From NCBI GenBank assembly GCA_018333655.1, contig JAGXTJ010000023.1:1-64000 (forward strand): 64,000 bases of DNA, written 5' to 3'. A program made the translations under genes and the position numbers. Positions 33,527 through 41,129 of the stretch are shown one piece after another; positions within the stretch are counted from its first letter, which is position 1, and each line of letters begins with the position of its first letter. Below the pieces are notes generated by a model. It was not told the DNA's origin, ran no database searches, and worked only from the letters and a program-made list of their open reading frames with translations. Origin of the DNA: Bacillota bacterium. GTDB taxonomy: Bacteria; Bacillota; UBA994.

Positions 33527-34735
33527 GTGCGGAAAGAACTGATTGCGAGTTTGGATGTCGGGACAGCCAACACTCGCTGTGTCATTGCCGAAATTAATCA
33601 GCGCGGTGAAGTGCAAATTCTCGGCATGTGTAGCCGCCCTTCGGCAGGTATGCGCAAAGGGCTGATAGTTGATGTTGAGGCCAGTGCAGCTTCCGTCAGA
33701 GAGGTGGTAGCATTTGCAGAGCGCATGGCGGGGGGCACTACAGCCTCTCTTTTTGTGGCTCTCTCTCCACTACACGCGGTGCTGCAGCCCTCTAAAGGCA
33801 TGGTGGCAGTACTAGGCGCTGACCACGAGGTCTGTCAAGAAGATATCGATCGAGTTATGCAGGCAACTAGGCTGGTCAATCTGCCACCCAACAGAGAAAT
33901 CGTAGACATGGTGGCGCTGCAGTACATAGTAGATGGATACGGCGGTCTAAAAGATCCGGTGAACATGATAGGCATGCGCTTAGAGCTAGAGGCTATGTTG
34001 GTGGTAGGTAACTTAACTGCCCTGTCTAATCTTAGGCGCAGCGTAGAGCGCGCGGGCTATGCTGTGGAAGGTTTCGTGCTCAAGCCTCTCGCCCTGGGAG
34101 AGTTGCTCTTAAGCGAGGACGAACGCGAGCTAGGTGTCGAGCTGGTTGATGTCGGTGCCGCGGTAACCGAGATGGCGTATTTTGAAGAAGGAGCTTTGCG
34201 CTCGATCGCCGCAGTCCCCCTTGGCGGCGCTTATGTGAGCAACGACCTGACTCTAGGGCTGCGTGTAAGCACCAAGACGGCGGAGCGCCTCAAGACGGAA
34301 GTTGACTGGTTTACCCAACCCCCGGACAGAGCCATAGATTTAGCTAGTTTTGGGCATGTAGAGGCTAGAAAAGTCACGGCGGGTGAGATTATCGATGTTA
34401 TGGAGCCCCGTTATGAAGAGATATTTAACATGGTGCGGCAGCAGTCTCGTGAGATGAACGGCAGCGATGTACCTAATGGCGGCTATGTGGTCACTGGTGG
34501 CACTGCCAAGCACAAGTCCTTTCTCGCCCTACTGAGACGAATTTTGGGAAATCGTGTAAGGGTAAGCCTTGAAACCTACGGTGCCGTCGATGACCCAGGC
34601 TACAATGCCGCGGTGGCAGTGTTGACATATGTTCTTAATCGGCGCGGCGGACAAGCTAGTGTCAACAAACAACAGAAGAGCGGGCGCGGAATTATGGACA
34701 AGGTAAAAGGTTTTTTCCAAGATTTTTGGGAGTAG
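33527..34735 (+). CDS. ftsA: Cell division protein FtsA
   Basis: A 402-residue actin-like ATPase that tethers FtsZ filaments to the membrane. It shows ASLDVGTANTRCVIAEI (phosphate 1), GMRKGLIVDVEAS, the SHS2 domain, ELVDVGAAVTEMAYFEEG and GGYVVTGGTAKHKS, and ends with an amphipathic helix GIMDKVKGFFQDFWE, the membrane anchor. GTG 33527, preceded by GGGCGGTGG, gives the common N terminus; ATG 33500 would add nine residues. It is followed by ftsZ after 18 bp. Confidence 0.94.
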   Translation: MRKELIASLDVGTANTRCVIAEINQRGEVQILGMCSRPSAGMRKGLIVDVEASAASVREVVAFAERMAGGTTASLFVALSPLHAVLQPSKGMVAVLGADHEVCQEDIDRVMQATRLVNLPPNREIVDMVALQYIVDGYGGLKDPVNMIGMRLELEAMLVVGNLTALSNLRRSVERAGYAVEGFVLKPLALGELLLSEDERELGVELVDVGAAVTEMAYFEEGALRSIAAVPLGGAYVSNDLTLGLRVSTKTAERLKTEVDWFTQPPDRAIDLASFGHVEARKVTAGEIIDVMEPRYEEIFNMVRQQSREMNGSDVPNGGYVVTGGTAKHKSFLALLRRILGNRVRVSLETYGAVDDPGYNAAVAVLTYVLNRRGGQASVNKQQKSGRGIMDKVKGFFQDFWE

Positions 34736-34753
34736 TATGGGGGGCGAGAGAGA

Positions 34754-35812
34754 GTGTTAGAGTGGGATAACGATTATAATCAACCTGCTAAAATTAAAGT
34801 TATAGGTGTCGGTGGCGGCGGCAGTAATGGCGTCAACCGCATGATTGAGGCCGGACTTAAAGGGGCAGAATTTATTGCCGTAAATACCGATGCACAGGCT
34901 TTGAGTGCATCGCTGGCTACTCACAAGTTGCAGATTGGAGAAAAACTCACCCGTGGGCTGGGTGCAGGTGCTAATCCCGAGGTGGGTACTAAGGCGGCTG
35001 AAGAAAGTCGCGAAGTGCTGGCTAAGGCCCTTAAGGGGGCGGACATGATTTTCGTGACCGCTGGCATGGGCGGTGGCACAGGTACTGGTGCCGCACCGAT
35101 TGTGGCCGAGGTGGCGCGAGATTTGGGTGCCTTAACCGTGGGTGTAGTCACAAAACCATTCGGGTTTGAGGGCAAACGACGCATGACACAGGCCGAGCGT
35201 GGTATTGCCGCACTGCGTGAAAAAGTAGATACAATTATCGTTATCCCCAACGACCGCTTGCTACAGGTAGCGGATAAAAATACGACATTTATGGAAGCTT
35301 TCCGCATGGCCGATGATGTGCTCAGGCAAGGTGTACAAGGCATCTCTGACGTCATGATGGTTCCTGGCATCATCAATGTTGACTTTGCCGATATCAAAGC
35401 CATTATGTCTAATGCTGGCTCAGCCTTGATGGGTATTGGTAAGGCCGTTGGCGAGGGCCGCTGCATTGCCGCCACCAAGATGGCGATATCAAGCCCTCTG
35501 CTCGAAACATCCATAGACGGTGCTAAGGGCGTTTTGCTAGCTATTACAGGAGGGCCTTCCCTCAGCCTGTTTGAGGTTGATGAGGCCGGTAAAATTATAC
35601 AACAGGCCGTAGACGTAGATTCTAACTTTATCCTCGGCGCGGTGATAGACGAAACGATGGGCGAAGAAGTGAGGGTTACCGTTATCGCCACTGGCTTTGA
35701 AGGGCGCAAACCTAAGGAGCATGTGTTTGATGGCATCACCATTTCTCCGCTTGATGACAATCAACTAGACATCCCAACTTTTGTACGCCGAAAACGCAGC
35801 TTTGATAAATAA
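34754..35812 (+). CDS. ftsZ: Cell division GTPase FtsZ
   Basis: A 352-residue tubulin homologue that polymerises into the Z ring. It shows [17 protein letters not shown], the GTP loop [17 protein letters not shown]-region equivalents, [21 protein letters not shown] (T7 loop) and a short linker ending in the conserved peptide [10 protein letters not shown] that binds FtsA and SepF. GTG 34754 follows GGGGCGAGAGAG. It is the last gene of the dcw cluster proper; spoIIGA follows after 70 bp. Confidence 0.97.
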   Translation: MLEWDNDYNQPAKIKVIGVGGGGSNGVNRMIEAGLKGAEFIAVNTDAQALSASLATHKLQIGEKLTRGLGAGANPEVGTKAAEESREVLAKALKGADMIFVTAGMGGGTGTGAAPIVAEVARDLGALTVGVVTKPFGFEGKRRMTQAERGIAALREKVDTIIVIPNDRLLQVADKNTTFMEAFRMADDVLRQGVQGISDVMMVPGIINVDFADIKAIMSNAGSALMGIGKAVGEGRCIAATKMAISSPLLETSIDGAKGVLLAITGGPSLSLFEVDEAGKIIQQAVDVDSNFILGAVIDETMGEEVRVTVIATGFEGRKPKEHVFDGITISPLDDNQLDIPTFVRRKRSFDK

Positions 35813-35820
35813 TTATCTAC

Positions 35821-35837
35821 GAAAAATGACATTTTTC
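35821..35837. promoter_or_regulatory. Perfect 17-bp palindrome upstream of spoIIGA
   Basis: GAAAAATGACATTTTTC is a perfect palindrome around a single A and covers the proposed -35 of spoIIGA. A TTCAACA at 35835-35841 is, on the minus strand, one mismatch from the Spo0A box TGTCGAA. Candidate operator. Confidence 0.5.
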
Positions 35838-35859
35838 AACACCCCTAGCTCATTATAAT
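35826..35859 (+). promoter_or_regulatory. Candidate Spo0A-dependent spoIIGA promoter with 22-bp spacer
   Basis: ATGACA (35826-35831) and a perfect TATAAT (35854-35859) are separated by 22 bp. The B. subtilis spoIIG promoter is known for near-consensus sigma-A boxes spaced 22 bp apart, which makes it depend on phosphorylated Spo0A bound at the -35. The same unusual spacing at the same gene is the evidence here; boxes for Spo0A are only approximate. Confidence 0.55.
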
Positions 35860-35880
35860 CATCATGAGCGGGGGTGTTTG
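35838..35880 (+). promoter_or_regulatory. Leader hairpin that contains the spoIIGA ribosome binding site
   Basis: AACACCCC (35838-35845) pairs with GGGGTGTT (35871-35878) and GCTCAT (35848-35853) with ATGAGC (35864-35869), 14 pairs with a small internal loop; the 10-base loop holds the TATAAT box. The 3' arm includes the GCGGGGG ribosome binding site. The tail TTTGTCTT is a poor T run, so the element may also be a weak terminator for ftsZ. Confidence 0.6.
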
Positions 35881-35882
35881 TC

Positions 35883-36752
35883 TTGGTCATATACCTTGAC
35901 TCACTGTGGTTACTGAATTGGGCCATGAATTGGTGGCTGCTGTGGGCTACCGCTAAAACTCTGCGTCGGCAGGCACCTCGCGCCCGACTAATGTGGGCAG
36001 CTTCTCTTGGGGCGATGTCCTCCCTACTTTGGCTATTGCTCCCAGGGCCAACTTGGGTGCTGTTCTCACTGAAGGTAGTAGTCGCCATAGCGATGGTTAA
36101 CTGCTGCTTTACCCCGAGGGGACTTAGGCAGTGCCTAGAGCATACAGGCGTGTTCCTGCTTATCTCGGCTCTCTGTGCTGGTCTTACCCTAGGCATGGCC
36201 CTTTTTGGAGTAGGGGGGGTGAGCGAAGCGCTGCCTAGTATGGGCTGGTACATTGTGGTAGGCGGACCGATCTTGATGACCCTGCCTGTGCAGCGACTGT
36301 GGGCGAACTTGGGGCGGCAATTCCGTCACAGTGAACAGAGCGCGCGCTTTGAGTTTGTTTTACAGGGGATTTCGGTTTCGCTCCTCGGCCTACTCGACAC
36401 GGGCAATGTTTTGCTCGAGCCACTGAGCTACCGTCCGGTGGTGGTGGTCGATGCAGAAGCCATATCAGATTTGCTGCCCGAAGAGCTGCTGTCGCTCGTG
36501 TATCAATGGGATAAATTGGGCGAAACCTTGCTTGACTCATTGCCAGACTGGCTGGCCTCTAGGCTCACTCTCATACCCTATACCGCGGTGGCAGGGGGAG
36601 GAATGATGGTCGGTATTCGTCCGGATTCATGCTCTATTCTAGTCAAGGGCAGCTGGCACCCTGTGGACGCCGTAATCGGGTTTGCCCCTCTCGAATTTGC
36701 TGCAGGAGAAAAGTTCGCTTTACTACCTGCGGAAGTCTGGCCGATGGATTAA
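35883..36752 (+). CDS. spoIIGA: Pro-sigma-E processing aspartic protease
   Basis: A 289-residue sporulation protease. The N-terminal half has five membrane segments starting VIYLDSLWLLNWAMNWWLLW; the cytoplasmic half has the aspartic protease motif GLLDTGNVLLEPL near residue 170, then PYTAVAGGGMMVGIRPD. It cleaves the pro-sequence from sigma-E in the mother cell after activation by SpoIIR. TTG 35883 is chosen over GTG 35874 because it gives the family N terminus MVIYLD and a proper distance to GCGGGGG. sigE follows after 13 bp. Confidence 0.93.
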   Translation: MVIYLDSLWLLNWAMNWWLLWATAKTLRRQAPRARLMWAASLGAMSSLLWLLLPGPTWVLFSLKVVVAIAMVNCCFTPRGLRQCLEHTGVFLLISALCAGLTLGMALFGVGGVSEALPSMGWYIVVGGPILMTLPVQRLWANLGRQFRHSEQSARFEFVLQGISVSLLGLLDTGNVLLEPLSYRPVVVVDAEAISDLLPEELLSLVYQWDKLGETLLDSLPDWLASRLTLIPYTAVAGGGMMVGIRPDSCSILVKGSWHPVDAVIGFAPLEFAAGEKFALLPAEVWPMD

Positions 36753-36765
36753 GAAGGGAGAATGA

Positions 36766-37503
36766 ATGATGATCCGCACCAATCTCTGGCGTTTGCGCTT
36801 TTGGCTCGTCTTCCTCCGGGTACTACGCCTCTTAGGGGTGCCATGGGTGCCTCGAGCTGTTCATTTTGTCGGTAGCTCCGAAGCCCTGCCGCCCCCCCTC
36901 ACGGAAGAAGAGGAGCATTACCTTATCGAGGGCTTAAAGAGCGGTGACTTTGCTGTCAAGTCGGTGTTAATTGAACGCAACCTGAGACTAGTAGTCTACA
37001 TTGCGCGCAAGTTTGAGAACACCGGCCTGCCCATTGAGGACTTGGTTTCCATAGGTTCAATTGGGCTCATCAAAGCTGTCAATACCTTTAATCCCGCCCG
37101 TAATATCAAGCTCGCCACCTATGCCTCTCGGTGCATTGAAAACGAGATACTGATGTACTTGCGACGCAACCAAAAGAACAAAGTTGAAGTCTCACTTGAC
37201 GAGCCTTTAAATATTGACTGGGACGGCAACGAACTGCTGCTCTCTGATGTCATCCCGGTAGAAAATAGCGAGGTTCATCGGGCGCTAGAAGCGGAAGTGG
37301 ACCGGCGTATGCTGCAAAGCGCCATGTCTAAACTGAGCGCGAGGGAGCAGAGGATTATAGAACTGCGTTTTGGTCTCCATGATGGGCGGGAGCGCACTCA
37401 GAAAGAAGTGGCAGACCTACTCTGCATCTCACAGTCCTACATATCTCGTCTCGAAAAACGAATTCTAAATCGTTTGAAGCGAGAATTTAGGAAAATGGAG
37501 TAA
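36766..37503 (+). CDS. sigE: RNA polymerase sigma-E (mother cell, pro-form)
   Basis: A 245-residue sigma-70-family factor of early mother-cell transcription. A hydrophobic, basic pro-sequence of about 28 residues precedes [18 protein letters not shown], the expected SpoIIGA cleavage zone. Region 2 contains [38 protein letters not shown] and [19 protein letters not shown]; region 4 contains RIIELRFGL and [30 protein letters not shown] precedes ATG 36766 and 36769. Cotranscribed with spoIIGA. Confidence 0.96.
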   Translation: MMIRTNLWRLRFWLVFLRVLRLLGVPWVPRAVHFVGSSEALPPPLTEEEEHYLIEGLKSGDFAVKSVLIERNLRLVVYIARKFENTGLPIEDLVSIGSIGLIKAVNTFNPARNIKLATYASRCIENEILMYLRRNQKNKVEVSLDEPLNIDWDGNELLLSDVIPVENSEVHRALEAEVDRRMLQSAMSKLSAREQRIIELRFGLHDGRERTQKEVADLLCISQSYISRLEKRILNRLKREFRKME

Positions 37504-37506
37504 TTA

Positions 37507-37583
37507 CCCCCCTTTTCTTGTTATCCCCTGTATTAAAGTGGCACAAAGATGGTGATAATTCATCATGAGTGGCATGAAGGGGG
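37507..37583 (+). promoter_or_regulatory. Anti-ribosome-binding-site pairing in the sigG leader
   Basis: CCCCCTT (37508-37514) is perfectly complementary to AAGGGGG (37577-37583), the sigG ribosome binding site. The proposed sigma-F promoter lies between the arms, so read-through RNA from sigE carries both arms while forespore RNA lacks the 5' arm. In B. subtilis a leader hairpin is reported to limit translation of read-through sigG mRNA, which supports this reading. Confidence 0.55.
37530..37560 (+). promoter_or_regulatory. Candidate sigma-F promoter of sigG-spoIIR
   Basis: GTATT (37530-37534), a 16-bp spacer and GGTGATAATT (37551-37560) fit the forespore sigma-F pattern (-35 GYWTA, -10 GGnnAnAATr) with one mismatch in each box. 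Both sigG and spoIIR are known sigma-F genes. Confidence 0.6.
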
Positions 37584-37590
37584 AAACACA

Positions 37591-38376
37591 GTGAACCGAG
37601 TGGAGATATGTGGCGTAAACACCTCGAAACTACAAGTACTTGGCAATGCCAAAATGCGCGACTTGTTCATTGCTATACAGCAAGGCGACGAAGCCGCCCG
37701 CGAAAAACTTATTATGGGCAATCTGCGCCTGGTGCTAAGTGTCATACAGCGTTTCAACAACCGTGGGGAACTAGTCGATGATCTGTTCCAAGTCGGGTGC
37801 ATAGGACTTATGAAAGCTATCGATAATTTCGATCTCAAACATAATGTCAAATTCTCTACCTATGCCGTACCGATGATCATTGGGGAAATTCGCCGCTACT
37901 TGCGCGACAACAATCCCATACGTGTAAGTCGCTCGCTGCGCGACATCGCCTACAAGGCGCTACAGGTGCGCGACGCCCTAGTCACCAGGAATGGTAGAGA
38001 GCCAACAGTTAGTGAGATAGCCGAAGAGCTACACTTGCCTCGTGAAGAAGTTGTGTTTGCGCTCGACGCCATACAAGAACCAGTGTCTTTGTTTGACCCT
38101 ATCTACCAAGAGGGTGGCGACCCCATATACATTATGGACCAAATCAAGAGTGAAAAAGATAATGATGCCTACTGGTTAGAAGGTATCGCCATTAAAGAAG
38201 CGCTCTTTAGACTCAGTGATCGAGAAAGGCACATCGTCAACCTGCGGTTTTTTGCTGGCAAAACGCAGATGGAAGTGGCGGACGAGATAGGAATATCTCA
38301 GGCGCAGGTCTCGCGCTTAGAGAAAGCGGCCTTGGTCCAGATGAAAAAGCTCATTGCCGATCGCGGTGAAAAGTGA
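37591..38376 (+). CDS. sigG: RNA polymerase sigma-G (late forespore)
   Basis: A 261-residue sporulation sigma factor. The N terminus MNRVEICGVNTSKLQVL is the hallmark of sigma-G; region 2 shows GNLRLVLSVIQRFNNRGELVDDLFQVGCIGLMKAIDNFD and FSTYAVPMIIGEIRRYLRD, region 3 PIRVSRSLRDIAYKAL, region 4 RERHIVNLRFFAGKTQMEVADEIGISQAQVSRLEKA. It transcribes late forespore genes such as SASP genes. GTG 37591 follows AAGGGGG. Its stop overlaps the spoIIR start. Confidence 0.96.
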   Translation: MNRVEICGVNTSKLQVLGNAKMRDLFIAIQQGDEAAREKLIMGNLRLVLSVIQRFNNRGELVDDLFQVGCIGLMKAIDNFDLKHNVKFSTYAVPMIIGEIRRYLRDNNPIRVSRSLRDIAYKALQVRDALVTRNGREPTVSEIAEELHLPREEVVFALDAIQEPVSLFDPIYQEGGDPIYIMDQIKSEKDNDAYWLEGIAIKEALFRLSDRERHIVNLRFFAGKTQMEVADEIGISQAQVSRLEKAALVQMKKLIADRGEK

Positions 38377-38912
38377 TGTGGCAAAAAGTGGTCGCAACCT
38401 TGCTCCTACTGTTAATGATACTCGGACCGCGTGGCGGCGCCACCATGCGCAGTAGAGAGATTATTCGCCTCCATGTGCATGCCCACAGCGATACCGAAGA
38501 AGAGCAGCGACTGAAACTAGCAGTAAGGGATGCCTTGCTGGGTGAAATTAACCGCCTAGTAAGTGAGGCGGAAACACCTTCTCAGGCGGAGAAACTAATC
38601 GAGAGGGCCTTGCCTGGCCTCACATCCCTGCTACAGAGCACCCTACAAAAAGAGAAGTCGCCCCATGTTGGGCAGGTAAAATGGGGGGTGTTTCTCTTCC
38701 CTAGCAGGGTCTACGGCCAACTGGCCTTGCCTGCCGGACGTTACCGCGCTTTGAATGTCCACATTGGCGAGGGAAATGGTAGAAACTGGTGGTGCGTGAT
38801 GTATCCTCCCCTCTGCTTCGTCAACGGTGTAGTCGGACAATCGACGGAGAGGCGCTTCGATTCGGCCCTGCGAAACCTCGTGCAAAGTCTCTGGCGCCGT
38901 CTGCGCAACTAG
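38376..38912 (+). CDS. spoIIR: Stage II sporulation protein R
   Basis: A 178-residue secreted signalling protein of the forespore that activates SpoIIGA across the intermembrane space. A signal peptide covers about residues 1-23 (VVATLLLLLMILGPRGGA), followed by REIIRLHVHAHSDTEEEQRLKLAVRDALL and LPAGRYRALNVHIGEGNGRNWWCVMYPPLCFV, both diagnostic. The ATG shares one base with the sigG stop, so translation is coupled. Having spoIIR in the sigG unit places both under the same sigma-F promoter and next to the protease gene spoIIGA whose product it activates. Confidence 0.94.
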   Translation: MWQKVVATLLLLLMILGPRGGATMRSREIIRLHVHAHSDTEEEQRLKLAVRDALLGEINRLVSEAETPSQAEKLIERALPGLTSLLQSTLQKEKSPHVGQVKWGVFLFPSRVYGQLALPAGRYRALNVHIGEGNGRNWWCVMYPPLCFVNGVVGQSTERRFDSALRNLVQSLWRRLRN

Positions 38913-38923
38913 GAGTAGCATTA

Positions 38924-38967
38924 ACACCCCTTCTTCCTCATATAACACTATGAAGGAGAGGGGGTGT
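38924..38967 (+). promoter_or_regulatory. Long leader hairpin that contains the ylmC ribosome binding site
   Basis: Bases 38924-38942 pair with 38949-38967 in 18 pairs (two G-U) with one mismatch and a 6-base loop. The 3' arm contains the whole GGAGAGGGGG ribosome binding site of the next gene. No T run follows, so it is not a normal terminator of spoIIR. Confidence 0.65.
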
Positions 38968-38971
38968 GCTT

Positions 38972-39241
38972 GTGCTGCGAGTTTCGGACTTGCGCGAGAA
39001 AGAGATTGTGAACATTCTCGATGGAAGGCGCATCGGCTTTATTGGCGACCTAGATGTTGATGTTCAGGAAGGGAGAATCCGTGCCCTCATAGTGCTGGGG
39101 CAAGGGAAGCTGCTCGGTTTGTTCGGACGCGACGATAATGTGTATATCGCCTGGGACAAAATTGTGAAGATAGGCCTTGATGTGATTTTGGTGGATATGC
39201 CTAGTCTGGAGACACCGTGTTTAGAGGATGAATTGTCATGA
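38972..39241 (+). CDS. ylmC: YlmC/YmxH family PRC-barrel sporulation protein
   Basis: An 89-residue PRC-barrel protein (VSDLREKEIVNILDGRRIGFIGDLDVDVQEGRIRALIVLG split over two strands, then DNVYIAWDKIVKIGLDVILVD). This YlmC/YmxH group is confined to spore formers; its role is unknown. GTG 38972 is chosen because it gives the normal N terminus and lies 7 bp behind a GGGGG run; GTG 38966 is possible. It lies between spoIIR and nrdR. Confidence 0.9.
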   Translation: MLRVSDLREKEIVNILDGRRIGFIGDLDVDVQEGRIRALIVLGQGKLLGLFGRDDNVYIAWDKIVKIGLDVILVDMPSLETPCLEDELS

Positions 39242-39258
39242 ACACCCAAGATGTAGTA

Positions 39259-39283
39259 CCATAGAGACAAGAGGTATCTATGG
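39259..39283 (+). promoter_or_regulatory. Inverted repeat in the nrdR leader
   Basis: CCATAGA (39259-39265) pairs perfectly with TCTATGG (39277-39283) around 11 bases. AACACCC (39241-39247), overlapping the ylmC stop, is complementary over six bases to GGGTGG-region purines at 39288-39292 (CACCC with GGGTG), again the ribosome binding site of the next gene. Confidence 0.4.
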
Positions 39284-39298
39284 ATTGGGGTGGAACGG

Positions 39299-39760
39299 GT
39301 GAAATGCCCCCAGTGTGACTGCGTAGACAGTCGGGTAGTTGATAGTAGGCCGACCGCTGAAGACAGCACCATTCGTCGCCGGCGCGAGTGCCCAGCATGC
39401 CTGCGCCGCTTCACTACTTACGAGAGGCTGGAAGAACAACCTATAGTGGTCATCAAGAAAGATGGTAGCCGGCAATTATTTAGTAGGAGCAAAATTCTCT
39501 CTGGCCTTCTTAAGGCCTGTGAGAAACGCCCTGTGCCCCTCGACGTTTTGGAGGCCGCTGTCCTAGACATCGAGGCGAAACTCGCGAATGAAATGCCCTC
39601 CGAAATTCCGTCCGCGCGTATAGGCGAGTTAGTCATGGAACGACTGCAGAACATAGATGAAGTGGCCTATGTGCGCTTCGCCTCCGTGTATCGCCAGTTT
39701 ACAGATATCAATAATTTTCTCGGTGAACTCGAAAAGTTGCTCAAGGTGCGAGGACAATGA
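39299..39760 (+). CDS. nrdR: Transcriptional repressor NrdR
   Basis: A 153-residue repressor of ribonucleotide reductase genes. The zinc ribbon is CPQCDC with CPACLRRFTTYER (Cys 3, 6, 31, 34 approximately), followed by an ATP-cone domain with VVIKKDGSRQLFSRSKILSGLLKACEKRPV split over two elements and VAYVRFASVYRQFTDINNF. GTG 39299 gives the standard MKCPQC start and lies 5 bp behind GGGGTGG. Its stop overlaps the next gene by 4 bp (ATGA). Confidence 0.95.
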   Translation: MKCPQCDCVDSRVVDSRPTAEDSTIRRRRECPACLRRFTTYERLEEQPIVVIKKDGSRQLFSRSKILSGLLKACEKRPVPLDVLEAAVLDIEAKLANEMPSEIPSARIGELVMERLQNIDEVAYVRFASVYRQFTDINNFLGELEKLLKVRGQ

Positions 39761-41043
39761 AAGAGGTGTCTAAAGCACTGCTAGAAGGTAAAATTCGCGA
39801 CCTCCTTTTGGAGAATGTGATGGCCACGCCTTGGCATGATGCTCTGCGCCAGGGTCTAGTTTACGTGCACTCGCTCACGCCAGACTTTCGTTCCCTGCTT
39901 TTCGTTCCGGAGTTCCGCACCCTGCAGGCCAAAGATGAAGCTTCGTACATCCTAGGGCTTGTCCACGCTGGCAAGTTAGCTTCTTGGCAGGCAGCCGAGC
40001 TTGCGCTACCGCATTTTGTCACAGATATTGGCCTTCCCTGCTTGCAGCTTTACGGCCCAAAGCGCTTGGCGGCAGTGTTTCGGCAGCTTTTCGCCCTTTG
40101 GTCTCTCCCGCCGCAGAGCACTATCTCGCTCAACTTAGGCGACGACTTAGACCGTGACTCCCTAGTCGTTATGGAGACAGTGCTCGACGTTCTCGATCAG
40201 GGGGCAACTTTTCTGGAGCCCCAGGTCATCATGCGCGTGCGCAGGGGGGTGAATCTCGAACGCGAGAGCGGTGGGTATAAAATTCTGCATAAAGCGCTAG
40301 ACATGGCTCGCTCTCGGGCGGGTATGGCCTTTGCGCTCATGGATTCTCCCCGCAACAGCTCCTTTATGGGTCTTATGGCCTTTTCGAAATATGGCTTGCG
40401 CTTAGAGCCGGCACGACTTGACTTCTATCAAGGTACGAGGGGACAAACGATAGGGGGACAGGTTTCTCTCAACTTAAGTAAAACACTCATCCACGGCGTA
40501 TCCGGCTTAAAAGAGAACCTCGCCATCGCCGCGAGAATCCTGGCTACTAATCTCGAGCTTACGGCGCGCGAAGGAGGCCTCGTAAAGATGGGGGATACTC
40601 CTCTCATCATCAACTTGGGCGGCCTCCACTACTATCCCGTGTCGCATGAGCTATTTGACATGCTAGGGCTTATTAGCGAGCAGGTAGCAAGTTTGCGACG
40701 TGAGTTTGATCTTAATATTATGCTGGCGGCTACTGGGGAGGACGTGCCTTTTGCCTCGGGTGACGACAGGGGTGTTAGTAAGCATAAGATTTCGGCCTTG
40801 GTAGCAAGCATGGAGCAGTACTTGCCAGCGGGGCATTGTTTGCGACTCCCCGCCGGTCTCCACTTGAGTATAGAAGACCTCTACGAGCAACTTTGTGAGG
40901 CTATCGACAAGGGGATTAGCTTTCTGCGATTCATAATCGAGGATGTAAGGTGCTCACACTGTCACTTAGCAGTAAGGGCTCTGGGGCCTTGTCCGCAGTG
41001 TGGCAGCGAGAGCAGAAGGCAAGTTGTGGACCGTGGTGGATAA
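39757..41043 (+). CDS. NrdD-like protein without a glycyl radical site
   Basis: A 428-residue protein that resembles anaerobic ribonucleotide reductase NrdD over much of its length but is far shorter than the usual 600-700 residues. Suggestive parts are LVYVHSLTPDF (NrdD: IHIHDLDY), IGGQVSLNLSKTL, INLGGLHYYPVSHEL, FASGDDRGVSKHKISALVASM and a C-terminal zinc-ribbon-like CSHCHLAVRALGPCPQCGS. NrdD continues there into the glycyl radical loop (RxxGY); here the chain ends 12 residues later. It is thus unlikely to be a reductase by itself. It is translationally coupled to nrdR, so a regulatory or nucleotide-sensing role is possible. Assignment by pattern, moderate. Confidence 0.5.
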   Translation: MKEVSKALLEGKIRDLLLENVMATPWHDALRQGLVYVHSLTPDFRSLLFVPEFRTLQAKDEASYILGLVHAGKLASWQAAELALPHFVTDIGLPCLQLYGPKRLAAVFRQLFALWSLPPQSTISLNLGDDLDRDSLVVMETVLDVLDQGATFLEPQVIMRVRRGVNLERESGGYKILHKALDMARSRAGMAFALMDSPRNSSFMGLMAFSKYGLRLEPARLDFYQGTRGQTIGGQVSLNLSKTLIHGVSGLKENLAIAARILATNLELTAREGGLVKMGDTPLIINLGGLHYYPVSHELFDMLGLISEQVASLRREFDLNIMLAATGEDVPFASGDDRGVSKHKISALVASMEQYLPAGHCLRLPAGLHLSIEDLYEQLCEAIDKGISFLRFIIEDVRCSHCHLAVRALGPCPQCGSESRRQVVDRGG

Positions 41044-41045
41044 AG

Positions 41046-41072
41046 GGCGGCAGCAAGTGAACTTTTGCCGCC
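41046..41072 (+). terminator. Hairpin behind the NrdD-like gene
   Basis: GGCGGC (41046-41051) pairs with GCCGCC (41067-41072) and AAGT with ACTT inside. No T run follows, so termination is uncertain; RNA stability element is an alternative. Confidence 0.4.
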
Positions 41073-41129
41073 ATCTGGCAGGATTTCGCGCTAGACATAA
41101 CGAATAAGATGCCGAAAGGGGGGAGTAGC

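Noticed and set aside
34921-35760. 279-codon minus-strand frame opposite ftsZ
   Set aside because: Shadow of a strongly conserved gene; low-complexity Ser/Ala/Pro composition typical of antisense frames.
35838-35880. Simple rho-independent terminator of ftsZ
   Set aside because: The stem fits, but the T run is broken and the 3' arm contains the spoIIGA ribosome binding site, so a leader role is at least as likely; kept as a regulatory feature.
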